Source of the DNA: Russula earlei
Lineage: Eukaryota > Basidiomycota > Agaricomycetes > Russulales > Russulaceae
Length of the DNA stretch: 16,641 nt
Direction: 5' to 3'
NCBI GenBank assembly: GCA_025769875.1
Contig: JAGFNK010001005.1
Location: forward strand, 1-16,641
Shown in pieces: positions 9,207 to 16,641 of this stretch. Below the pieces are notes generated by a model that was given only the letters and a program-made list of their open reading frames with translations, did not search any database and was not told the DNA's origin. Every line of letters begins with the position of its first letter. Within the stretch, counting starts at the first letter, position 1. Made by a program: the position numbers and the translations under genes.

Positions 9207-9572
9207 CCTTGTCGTAGAACCGTCCGCCTGTGCAAAAGTGTCAAAGTTAAAATTCAGCTTGTCCTTGGCAATACCAATGCCGGTGTCCAAGACGCAGAAC
9301 TCGAGGGACACACTAGAATCGTCAAGGGCGAGTAGACGGCAACTGAGCGCAATGTGACCCTTCTTCGAGGTTTAGATGGTGTGAAGTTGATCGCGTTGCC
9401 CACTAGGTCTGCGATAACTTGCCGGAGGTGGAGGGAATCACCAATGAGCTGGTCTAAAATGTCAGGATCTAGTAAGTGATGTCCAAGTTGTTCTGTGATG
9501 CGCGGACAATTCCTAAAACAGTCTGCCGGAGCGAGAAGGAGACTTGCTCCATGGTCATCCGACCAGCTTCGA

Positions 9573-9629
9573 CTGATTGTTATGTTAGTTAATGAACTTG
9601 TGCTCAATAATTAGTTCCGTGGCACTCAC
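9573..9629 (-). other. Intron in the histidine kinase pseudogene, after the H box (57 nt)
   Basis: On the minus strand: GTGAGT donor at 9629-9624, CTAAC branch point at 9588-9584, CAG acceptor ending at 9573. It separates the H-box exon from EAGRMTMEQV. The reading phase across it is slightly off, consistent with decay. Confidence 0.65.
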
Positions 9630-9686
9630 TTTTTGAGATATCCAATCCACCAGGCCAACCTTATCTTGTGGGACATGTTGGCCAGG

Positions 9687-9941
9687 AAAGTCGCAGATAA
9701 GGCTACATGCCCCCCCACATTGATACTATTGTCATCAATTCGCTCAACGTGGTAAGTTTCAATATCGTGTTTTACGGACAATGTATGGCAGACCAAGACG
9801 ATCCATGAGTATGAGCATTTGCGGTACATATCCATCGTCTTATTAGCACTGGTGCACCCCACAATCTGTGATATCTGTCTACCCCGTGCTGATCTGACGA
9901 GTTTCATCAAAACCTTCCTTGTTTGAACTGTACGTAACATT
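9687..9941 (-). repeat. Inverted repeat, right arm (255 bp, inserted copy)
   Basis: Reverse complement of 8624-8878. It sits directly upstream of the kinase H box in the wrong orientation, replacing or separating the normal N-terminal part. The spacer between arms is 808 bases. The 116-codon minus-strand frame across it (9976-9626) is an antisense translation of the copy fused to the H box. Confidence 0.93.
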
Positions 9942-10005
9942 TCAAAGTTCCCGTCCAGGCCAAAGACGATGTCCATGTCATACAGCCGCGTGATCTATGC
10001 CGAAC
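9942..10005. other. Short spacer between inverted-repeat arm and gypsy LTR
   Basis: 64 bases. On the minus strand they read MDIVFGLDGNF in the frame that runs into the arm. It may be a remnant of kinase sequence upstream of the duplication, but it is too short to assign. Confidence 0.3.
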
Positions 10006-10373
10006 CGATGTTACGGCGTCGCGGCCGTTAGAGCGTTAGCTCAAGGTTCAATAGGGCCAAGTCCCCGTGACTGGGTTCAAGGGTTCAGTGGGGCCGGCTC
10101 AAGGAGACCGGTTCGAGGGTTTAGCGTCTCAAGGCTGAGTCAGACAATGACTCAGTCCGCAGACAGAGTCGATCTTCTGGTTTCACAGAAGAGGAGGACG
10201 ATGAGAGAGAGGCAGAGGAGGGAGAGGAACACTAGGGTTCCTTGAGGCGTGTTTAGGTCAAGCAGAGTAAGGGCCAGCACAAGCAAGTTGTGATTGAGAG
10301 TATACAGGGTAAGGGATGCGACAGGAAATGGGACAAAGCTAAGCTTGGGGCATTCCCCAGCTTCTACAGGCGC

Positions 10374-10380
10374 TTAAATA
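10374..10380 (-). promoter_or_regulatory. TATA-like element of the gypsy LTR
   Basis: TATTTAA on the minus strand, about 235 bases into the LTR, a plausible U3 promoter position. Weak consensus match. Confidence 0.4.
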
Positions 10381-10456
10381 CTGTATGTAGCGAGGCTGTA
10401 CAGTACTATAAGCAGAACAATAGATAAAAGGTGAACCAATAGCAAAGATAACTCAT

Positions 10457-10498
10457 CAATAGGTGAAACACAATAGGTGAAACACAATAAATGAAACA
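10457..10498. repeat. Three tandem 14-bp units in the LTR U3 region
   Basis: CAATAGGTGAAACA at 10457-10470 and 10471-10484, then CAATAAATGAAACA at 10485-10498 (two mismatches). Located upstream of the TATA-like box, where repeated enhancer elements often occur in LTRs. Confidence 0.9.
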
Positions 10499-10615
10499 GT
10501 AAGGGACCATCAACATCAAGGGATGAAACGGTAACCAAGAGAAAGAGGGTGGTAAAGGGGGAACAATAACAAGAGAGTAATGGGCGAACCGACAAGGGGG
10601 TAAGTCATAACATCA

Positions 10616-10625
10616 TGCCCCCCTC
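10616..10625 (-). promoter_or_regulatory. Polypurine tract of the gypsy element
   Basis: GAGGGGGGCA on the minus strand, abutting the TGATGTTATGAC LTR start and 18 bases after the stop of the extra ORF. This fixes the extra ORF as internal to the element. Confidence 0.8.
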
Positions 10626-10642
10626 ATGCTTAGTTCTCCGAA

Positions 10643-11898
10643 CTAATCGGTCTCAGGACCCGACTCACGGAATTCATCGCCTTCGACTTCTGGCCACGCG
10701 CTCTGGGGTCCCATGGCTTTGGGGCAGAAACCCCTGTAACTCCGATGGGTCCTCCTGAGGATGCAATCTACTTGTCCGCTGCAATTAGTGTGCGGTTTGT
10801 TGCAGTCCTTGTTCCAGTGCCCCCTGGTGTTGCAGTGTTTGCAGACATGTTGTCGCTTCTGAAGTTGATGACGCTGTGCTCTAGTCATTCGTGCAGGGGT
10901 GAGAGGGGTATTGGGGGTACTGGCATCATCAGAGAACATTTGGGGGAAGTGGGAAGGTGACCCCACGGGAGCGTCGTTTTGGGACTGGTCGACAACGCGA
11001 GGGGGGGGGTACTGGAGAGGAGGGGTTAGGGAGAGAGGAGGGTGAATGGATGGTGTAGGGGAAGTGGATGACTCCTTCGAGTCCTCGATTTTGTCGTAGC
11101 TCCCTGCCAGTGAGTAGTACGGTCCGGTGTCGCGGGTGAGCCCTCCATCAGTCATCAAGTTATCGAGTTGATGGCGAACTCGGACGGAAGTGTTGTTGGC
11201 CCGGAGGCGACTGCGGATGGCGGCGGTCTCTTTAGTGTGGGACTGGATTTCATGGAGTCGGTCAGCGAGCTGCCCTTGGAGGACGCTTAGAGCCCCTTGG
11301 ATGGAGGCACGCTTGCCCTCCAGGATTTTCAACTTGAAAGAGCTGGTGCGGAGACGGTAGACGTCGGCAAGAGCACCAGGGTCATGGAGGTTTTCGAGGG
11401 CTTGGGCAGCATCAAAGTGGAAGGGGTGGTCCTCAATGAGGAGGCGGAGGTCAGAGGCAGAGACAGAGGGATGAGGGGCAGAGACAACGGGCCGAGCGAT
11501 GAGCTTTTCCCCATAAGTGGGTTCTCCTTGACCCATAGTCCCTAAAAGCATGGGCTCGTCATTATATAAGGCGACACGTAAGTATGGTAATAGGCGCTTT
11601 CGCCCATTAACGTGAATGTAAAAAGGGGGAACATGCGTGTATGGTTCGTAAACAAACCAAGGGGGGCCAGGATGAGTGGGGTCTGCTTCGGGTCGGGGTT
11701 GGCGAGGGTGTTCCCTCTCGGATGGCGAGTGGGTTGAGGGTAGCGGCAAGGTCTTGGACCTCGGTTTCATCTGGGACTGATGAAGGTTCGTTGGTCGATG
11801 ATATGCTGGATGACTTCGGGCGAGAGGGGTTCTTGTTTGATGGTGGGGGAAGGGGTAAGGATAGGTAGAGGGGATGAGTTAGAAATGGGGGACGACAT
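10643..11898 (-). CDS. Additional element ORF with CCHC zinc knuckle, between pol and 3' LTR
   Basis: The long frame has 375 codons from 11770 to the TAG at 10643. Its body has KRLLPYLRVALYNDEPMLLG and a TYGEKL stretch, a Leu/Ala-rich helical, probably coiled-coil part (about residues 135-195: LKILEGKRASIQGALSVLQG), a Ser/Pro-rich linker (230-295), and a canonical knuckle C-X2-C-X4-H-X4-C (Cys310, Cys313, His318, Cys323) with further Cys at 330, 336 and 349. This resembles a nucleocapsid-type nucleic-acid-binding protein. The true start is probably ATG 11898, 66 bases downstream of a TATA box, beginning MSSPISNSSPLPILTP. Two frame changes (near 11780 and near 11660) separate it from the long frame; protein-like text (DETEVQDLAATLNPLAIREG) lies between them in the third frame. 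Gag with its own knuckle is elsewhere in the element, so this is an extra gene. Function unknown. Confidence 0.7.
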
Positions 11899-11963
11899 GG
11901 GAGTGTTGTATGTAGAGGTAGCGTGTTCGTGGTGCCAGGCTGACCACTCGGAAGGGGTGGGGG

Positions 11964-11973
11964 TATTTATATA
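11964..11973 (-). promoter_or_regulatory. Internal TATA box upstream of the extra ORF
   Basis: TATATAAATA on the minus strand, a strong TATA match 66 bases before ATG 11898. It suggests that the extra ORF is transcribed separately as a subgenomic RNA rather than from the LTR only. Confidence 0.6.
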
Positions 11974-12312
11974 GGCTGATCGTGTGATGTGGTTCCATAC
12001 TAAATCTGTAAGTACTGCTCTTCGTATGGATAGATGAAACTCGAGAAAAGCGGGGGATCTGTCATAAGTAATTGAAATCCGCGGAAGTCGCCAGGAGAAA
12101 GAATTCCAGGAAAAGAGTTGTTCTCTGGCGGTTAAATTGAAAATTGTATATCCGCGGTCTGGGGATAGCGGGGTCGTTAACGGAATAAGAAGGGGGGTTA
12201 CGTGAGTTAATTCGGGGGAGTAATGTACGTTGTTGTATCGTAAGTGTTTGGAAGTTGATGTTCTAAGTCGTTCAGACTTTCGTCTGAGTGATGGGATTCT
12301 GCGGGATCAGAG
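11974..12312. other. Non-coding spacer between chromodomain and extra ORF promoter
   Basis: 339 bases after the pol stop and before the TATA box. No coding signal on either strand beyond short chance frames. Presumed upstream promoter region of the extra ORF. Confidence 0.45.
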
Positions 12313-15009
12313 TTAGTGGTGGTCATAGTACGGAGTTTGGTGGGTTGTTGGAGGTGAAACAATGGTGATGGCATCTTGAGCGTTTTTAAGGTTTGAGAGG
12401 GGTTCCCAGGTGTCCTCTGCCGCGGAATACCCTTTCCACCGGACCCTGTATTGGAGTCGATTTCTATGGAGACGTTGAGCGGTAATCTTTTCGACTTCGT
12501 ATTCTCCCGAGATAAGGTCAGGTGGTGGTTCAGGGAAGTTTGGTCCGTGTTCGGTTGTTTCTGTGACTGGAGATAAGAGGGAGGCATGGAATACGTTGTG
12601 GATGTTCCATTGGGGTGGTAATTGGAGTTGGTAAACAATGTGGGAGATTCGTTTGGTAATGGTAAAAGGGCCGAATCGTTTGGGGCGGAACTTATGAAAC
12701 TGGTGGGGAGTTTTTAAGTTAGTGCCTTCCAACCAAACCTTCTGCCCTTCTTCGAAACCCTTGAACTTAGTTTCTCTGATCCAGTTGTTCTGTGCTCTTT
12801 TCATTGCTTCTTGTGCTGATTCCCTCATATCTTTTAACGCTTGGAGTCGTTCTTGGATTCCGGGAAACTTGGACTTGAGCTGGGTGCCAAGTCCTTGAGG
12901 GTTAAACCCGATGAGAAGTTCGTAGGGGGTTTTTTTGGTGGTGGTAGATTTGTGGGCGTTAAAATGGTATTGGGCTATGGGAAGCCAGTGTGCCCATTCT
13001 TCCTGCTTCTCCCCTGTGTAGATGCGTAGGTACATTTCCAAGGTCTGGTTTGTTCTTTCTGATTGTCCATCCGTTTGGGGGTGGTAGGCGGTGCTTAAGT
13101 TTTGGTTAATTCCGAGGATTCGGGAGATTTCCTGAAACAAGTTGGAGGTAAAGCGGGAGTCACGGTCGGAGATAATTTTGGAGGGAATTCCGGTCCATGG
13201 GAAGGCGTAGCGTAAGAATAGCTTGGCCATTTGCAAGGTTCCCATGTCTTTACGGCAGGGTATGAATATGGCTGCCTTGGTGGAGTCGTGGTCGGTGATG
13301 GTCATGATGGCATTGTTCCCTTCTGATGGTGGAAGGTCGACGATCCAATCAATGGCGATAGTTTGGAAGGGTTTTTGAAATTCTGGGGGAATGGGGTAAA
13401 TCGGGGGGCGAGTTGGGTGTGTGGAGGATTTGTTGGCTTGACAGATGGCACACCCTCGAATGTAATCCCGTATGAAGTAGGCCATCTTTGGCCACCAGAA
13501 GGATTCTTGAATTGAGTACAAGGTTCGAGCATTTCCTGTATGCCCCCCAAGGACACTGTCGTGATAGGTGTGCAAGATTTTTCGTAAGAGGGGTTCTTGA
13601 TAGGGTACTACCAATTTCCCATTTTTGAATAGTGCATTTTCTTCCTCTTGAAGATCATGTTTAACTTTCCACATAAGAAGATCTGACTTCCGCTTTCTTT
13701 GTTCAGTTAGTACTTGGGTATAGAGATCCTCGGTGTGAAGCGTGCGAATGAAGAGTTTGTCGGGGAGTGCCGTGATGTCTTGATTGTCTCCTGACCCATC
13801 GTTGTGGTCAGGTCGTCGTGAGAGGGCGTCTGCACGGTTGGAGGTTCCGGGTTTGTGGTGGATTTCAAAATGATAGTCCGCCAGTGTGGAAATGTATCCT
13901 GCAATTCTTCGATTAATTTTGTGGGGGAGTCGATAGTGAGCAAGGTTAGCATGATCAGTAAAGATCTTGATGGGGTGTTTCGTTCCAACCAATAGATATC
14001 GCCAGTGTTGGAGTGCTAGAATCAAGGCTAGGAACTCCCTATCCCACACTGGATAGTTCCTTTCTGCTTCGTTGAATGCATGTGACATGTTGCCAATCAT
14101 TTTCCTTTTTCCTCTTGGGTCTCTCTGAAACAGAATTGCTCCGGTGGCGAATTGTGAAGCGTCAGTTTCTAATTCGTAAGGGAGGTCAGGGTTGGCAGTG
14201 TATAGTTCGGGATCATTGCAGACTGCCGATATCAGGGTCTCCAAAGCTGTGGTTGCTTCTGGGGTCCAGAGGAAGGGGGTTCCTTTCTTGATTGTGGCAA
14301 AAATGGGGCGAGCTATTTTTGCGAAGTCTCGGATAAATGGTCGTTGGTAATTGAGGGCGCCCATGACTTGTTGTACCTGTTTTAGATTATTGGGGGGTCT
14401 CGGCCAATTCTTGAGGCCATCCATTTTGACTGGGTCGACTTTGAGGGTTCCTTGGTTGATTCGGAAACCTAGGAAATCGATTTCGTGCTGTTCAAAGGCG
14501 CATTTCGATGCTTTCAGGAAGTAGGAGTCCTTTTCGAGTAAGTCAAGGAATTCGTGTGTAATTTGTCGGTGAAGGCGCTCTTCTCCCTCTCCCGTGGCTA
14601 TTGCCACATCGTCTAGGTAATTGCAGGTGTTTTCTGGATATTTTAGAAGCCAGGGTCGGAGGGTATGATTCATTGCTCGTTGGAAGGCAGCTGGGGCATT
14701 GGTGAAGCCGAAGCCCATTACCATGGGGATGAAGGTACCAAATTGGGTTTTAAAGGCGCCTTTGTGTCGATCTTCAGGGTGGATTAGAATATTATTGTAA
14801 CCGGCTCGGACGTCGAATTTACTGAAGGTGGTTTTGCCCCTTAATCGGTGTAATTGTTCTTCCATGTTGGGTAAGGCGTGGTAGTCGGGGACTGTGGCAT
14901 TATTAAGTTTTCGGTAGTCGACTACCATTCGTGGGGCGGTGCCATCCTTTTTCTGAACAAAGAAAACAGGGGACACAAAATCTGAAACGCCATCTTTGAT
15001 AAACCCTTC
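12313..15009 (-). pseudogene. Gypsy pol: reverse transcriptase, RNase H, integrase, chromodomain
   Basis: 887 open codons from 14976 to 12313, with the natural frame entering from upstream across a one-base frameshift near 15000-15010. Residues count from 14976. Reverse transcriptase: FSKFDVRAGYNNI (Asp55), GFTNAPAAFQR, active site YLDD (120-123). RNase H: ELETDAS (Asp272), NYPVWDREFLA, FTDHANL (Asp341), NRADALSRRPD. Integrase: zinc finger His472, His479, Cys509, Cys512; core AIDW (Asp543), ISDRDSRF (Asp604), DGQSERTN (Glu640), a D-X60-D-X35-E spacing; GPY/F-like RPKRFGPFTI (764-773). Chromodomain (825-870): YEVEKITAQR, LQYRVRWKGY, DTWEPL, normally guiding integration to chromatin marks such as H3K9 methylation. 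This 3' part is intact in frame with all catalytic residues visible. Confidence 0.93.
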
Positions 15010-15732
15010 GCTAGATCCTCTTGTATTTGTCTTGATAGTTCTTGTTTTTCATTTTGGGGAAGTGGGTAGGTTCGGCAATCCAAGAACTTGGGGGCATCAG
15101 GTTTCAGTGTGATTCTAAAGTCGAGTTCTCCTCGACTGGGTGGGAGTCGTTTGGCTGCTTCTTCTGAGAAGACCTTTTGATGCCGTAAGTATTCAGGGGG
15201 AATGGTGGTTGTCCTTATTCGTGCGACTCGGAGTCTTGGTAGTTTAGCTAGGGGGACGGGGGTGAGAAGGATTCCCAAGTGATTTTTTAGGCGACCAGTG
15301 CTCCAGTTGACAAGAGGGTTAATCGCCTTTAAAAAAGGGTAACCAAGGATCATTCTGTCTTCTCCTAAGTTTGTGACATAGAAGGTGAGAAAGTCGTGTG
15401 GTGGGGCCATGCCGTACGGCCATATGAGCATAATGGGTTAGTGCTCCTCCCTGGTTATTGGTACCATCTACGTTAATGATGGGTCTGGGGGTTCTAAGGG
15501 TTCGGAGTGGGATTTGTAATTTTCCCACAATTCCTTGACTGATGAAATTTTCTGTTGCTCCGCTATCAAGGAGCGCTTGTCCAGTCTTTCCATTGGTCGT
15601 CAGCATGAAAGGGACTTTCATTGAGTTCTCTTTATGGTTGACAATGGTATCTATTTGGGCCTCTGTGCCGACTGTTGCACTTTGGCCTAGAGAAAATCCT
15701 CTTTGAGTATGAGATCCCAGATTTTGGCTCAT
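15010..15732 (-). pseudogene. Gypsy pol: aspartic protease and start of reverse transcriptase, frameshifted
   Basis: From the pol-frame Met at 15732: GQALLDSGATENFIS carries the protease catalytic Asp (about 15567). The frame breaks at a short C run near 15400-15410 and resumes in another frame with HDFLTFYVTNLGEDRMILGY and the pre-RT part EAAKRLPPSRGELDFRITLK. A second one-base break at a T run near 15000-15010 leads into the long reverse transcriptase frame. The 5' end overlaps gag. Confidence 0.85.
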
Positions 15733-16641
15733 TCCTCGGCTGGTAGAGTTTTCATACGTGCTACCATGGAAGCTGGTTCTTCTTCCTTGGATGGTTCTGG
15801 GGTTGATTCAGTGATTCGGGCTTTGGAAGTGGTAGGGGCTGTATTCTTAGGGCATTCCCGGCTAAGGTGGCCCGTTTTCTCTGCAACGGAAGCATCGTCC
15901 TTCTTTTGCCAATTGCTTTCTCTCTTCTTCAGTTAGCTTTTTGAAATTGGATTTGGCAGCGTCCACTTGCATCCGGTCAGAGTGATGGGCTTTGTGTTCC
16001 GAGGGGGAGTGTGTGGTTTTTCCTTTGAGCTTTTCCCTGATGGTGATGAAACGTCGGTGTTGTCTTCTGGCCTCCTCCTTCCATTCCTGGAGAGTGGTAG
16101 GCCAGACATCCCTGTTCAGAATTGCGCGGTAGAGTCCGATTTTAGGGCCATTTTTGAAGCTTTCGATGGCAATTACATCCGTCTCCGGCCAGCCAGTTTT
16201 ATTCAGGAGTTGTTCGAAGGTGGAGATGTAGTCGTCAAGAGAGTCCTTCATCACATGTTTAACAATAGCTGCTTGGGCATCTTCCTTTTCTGCAGTATTG
16301 GTGAATTTGAATGTGAAGTCTGTAACGAAGTCATTCCATAATGCTTCGTCCATTCTGTTGATGGGGGTTCTGGGGCCCTGTTCACCTTTTTCCCTGAGTG
16401 CGGTTGCTTGAGAATTGACCCATTCTTCAACCTTTTCCCCTTGAATATAGGAGAGGGCCAGCATTGTTCGTTAAAAGGGGAAATTATTACTGCCTTATCA
16501 TCATTGAGGCCCCAGAATAGATTGAATTCCATGATGAATCTTTTTGTTTTGTTCCTTTCCCCTGTGAAGGCAGTGGGTTCTTTGCCACTGAGGACCCATT
16601 AGTGCCTTGTGGTGCTGGGGCGGCTGCTGAGGGGGTGGGAC
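15687..16641 (-). pseudogene. Gypsy gag (retrotransposon Gag, zinc knuckle), partial and broken
   Basis: Capsid/nucleocapsid protein that packages element RNA. From the right edge: an Ala/Pro-rich lead, then GKEPTAFTGERNKTKRFI and FNLFWGLNDDKAVIISPFN (to about 16475), a frame change, then the retrotrans_gag core (16464 on: MLALSYIQGEKVEEWVNSQ, WNDFVTDFTFKF, LDDYISTFEQLLNKTGW). The zinc knuckle starts CFRCRENG (about 15880) but an extra G in GGGCC shifts the frame just before HLSREC, which completes C-X2-C-X4-H-X4-C in the next frame. That frame runs to PAEE, a TGA at 15731-15729 (Arg CGA to TGA likely), then AKIWDLILKEDFL and a natural-looking TAG at 15689-15687. Start codon outside or ambiguous: a TAA at 16601-16599 limits the frame upstream. 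Confidence 0.85.

Larger units (their letters stand above)
8475..9687 (-). pseudogene. Fungal hybrid histidine kinase, N-terminally truncated and frameshifted
   Basis: Such kinases autophosphorylate a His and pass phosphate to a receiver Asp in fungal stress and osmosensing relays. On the minus strand, in order: H box FLANMSHKIR (9688-9659, His at 9670-9668); intron; EAGRMTMEQVSFSLRQT; N box QLIGDSLHLRQVIADLVGNA (about 9456-9395); G1 DTGIGIAKDKL (from 9287); F box FDTFAQADG (9245-9219); intron; G2 NGIGLSILKRL (about 9137-9105); then receiver-like text IAVVDWIQELGLRPYVIHD and VADKATCP; a possible intron; IHEYEHLRYI; and VVKWCLDNSISSKVTTP ending at TAA 8477-8475. Frames change at least three times (before DPDILDQL, after FTPSK, at G2), so no intact kinase is made. 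Sensor domains are absent: sequence upstream of the H box is replaced by an inverted copy of the enzyme's own downstream segment. No complete receiver with a phospho-acceptor Asp is seen. Confidence 0.85.
10006..10615 (-). repeat. 3' LTR of the gypsy element (about 610 bp)
   Basis: On the minus strand it begins TGATGTTATGAC right after the polypurine tract and ends CCGTAACATCG, giving an 8-base near-perfect terminal inverted repeat (TGATGTTA/TAACATCG). A shorter choice, 10009-10612 with a perfect TGTTA/TAACA, is equally possible. It contains a TATA-like TATTTAA (10374-10380) and a triple 14-bp repeat in U3. No second LTR is available for comparison. Confidence 0.75.
10006..16641 (-). mobile_element. 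Ty3/gypsy chromovirus LTR retrotransposon with an extra 3' ORF (5' end outside window)
   Basis: Minus-strand order: gag, protease, reverse transcriptase, RNase H, integrase, chromodomain, extra CCHC ORF, polypurine tract, 3' LTR. Reverse transcriptase before integrase and the terminal chromodomain identify a chromovirus. Gag and pol carry at least five disruptions, so the copy is inactive as read. The 5' LTR, primer binding site and Gag start lie beyond the right edge. Confidence 0.9.

Noticed and set aside
9626..9976. 116-codon minus-strand ORF as an intact small gene
   Set aside because: Most of it is an antisense translation of the inverted copy; only the last part (FLANMSHKIR onward) is genuine kinase.
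9997..10245. 82-codon plus-strand ORF
   Set aside because: Arg/Ser-rich chance frame across the LTR R-U5 region, no recognisable motif.
10457..10498. Possible CRISPR-like array
   Set aside because: Three directly abutting 14-bp units without spacers in a eukaryotic LTR; a simple tandem repeat.
10374..10595. 73-codon minus-strand hydrophobic ORF, looks like a membrane peptide
   Set aside because: Lies entirely inside the gypsy LTR and arises from T-rich U3 sequence and the 14-bp repeats.
12207..12638. 143-codon minus-strand ORF overlapping the end of pol
   Set aside because: Out-of-frame shadow of the chromodomain coding region; the pol frame has the conserved text.

Overview
The window reads as transposon-rich DNA from a filamentous fungus, most likely an agaricomycete basidiomycete. 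This is inferred from very short introns (about 46-58 bases, with CTGAC/CTAAC branch points), remains of a fungal hybrid histidine kinase, a chromodomain Ty3/gypsy element, a Ty1/copia element and a PIF/Harbinger transposase. I see no intact cellular gene. Nearly every coding region is broken by stops or frameshifts.

Layout, left to right. 3-1093 (+) is a PIF/Harbinger transposase with two introns, one premature stop and one frameshift, cut by the left window edge. 1373-3014 (-) is a decayed coding block of unknown family, preceded on the same strand by a second unrecognised open frame (3046-3531). A Ty1/copia element occupies 3532 to about 7527 (-). It has a 3' LTR, polypurine tract, RNase H, reverse transcriptase, integrase and protease, but gag and the 5' LTR are missing. 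7528-8474 is a gene-poor, repeat-containing stretch. 8475-9687 (-) is a hybrid histidine kinase pseudogene that carries a 255-bp inverted duplication of one of its own segments (8624-8878 and 9687-9941).

From 10006 to the right edge lies a Ty3/gypsy chromovirus (-): 3' LTR (10006-10615), polypurine tract, an additional CCHC zinc-knuckle ORF with its own TATA box (10643-11898), pol ending in a chromodomain (12313-15732) and gag (15687 to the edge). The extra ORF lies between pol and the 3' LTR. It is the most unusual piece of element architecture here.

The elements act independently, each encoding its own mobilisation machinery. As read, none is intact. Several stops are explained by single C-to-T changes, and all differences between the two inverted-repeat arms are transitions, which fits methylation- or RIP-like decay. 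Some frameshifts fall in short homopolymers and could instead be assembly errors.
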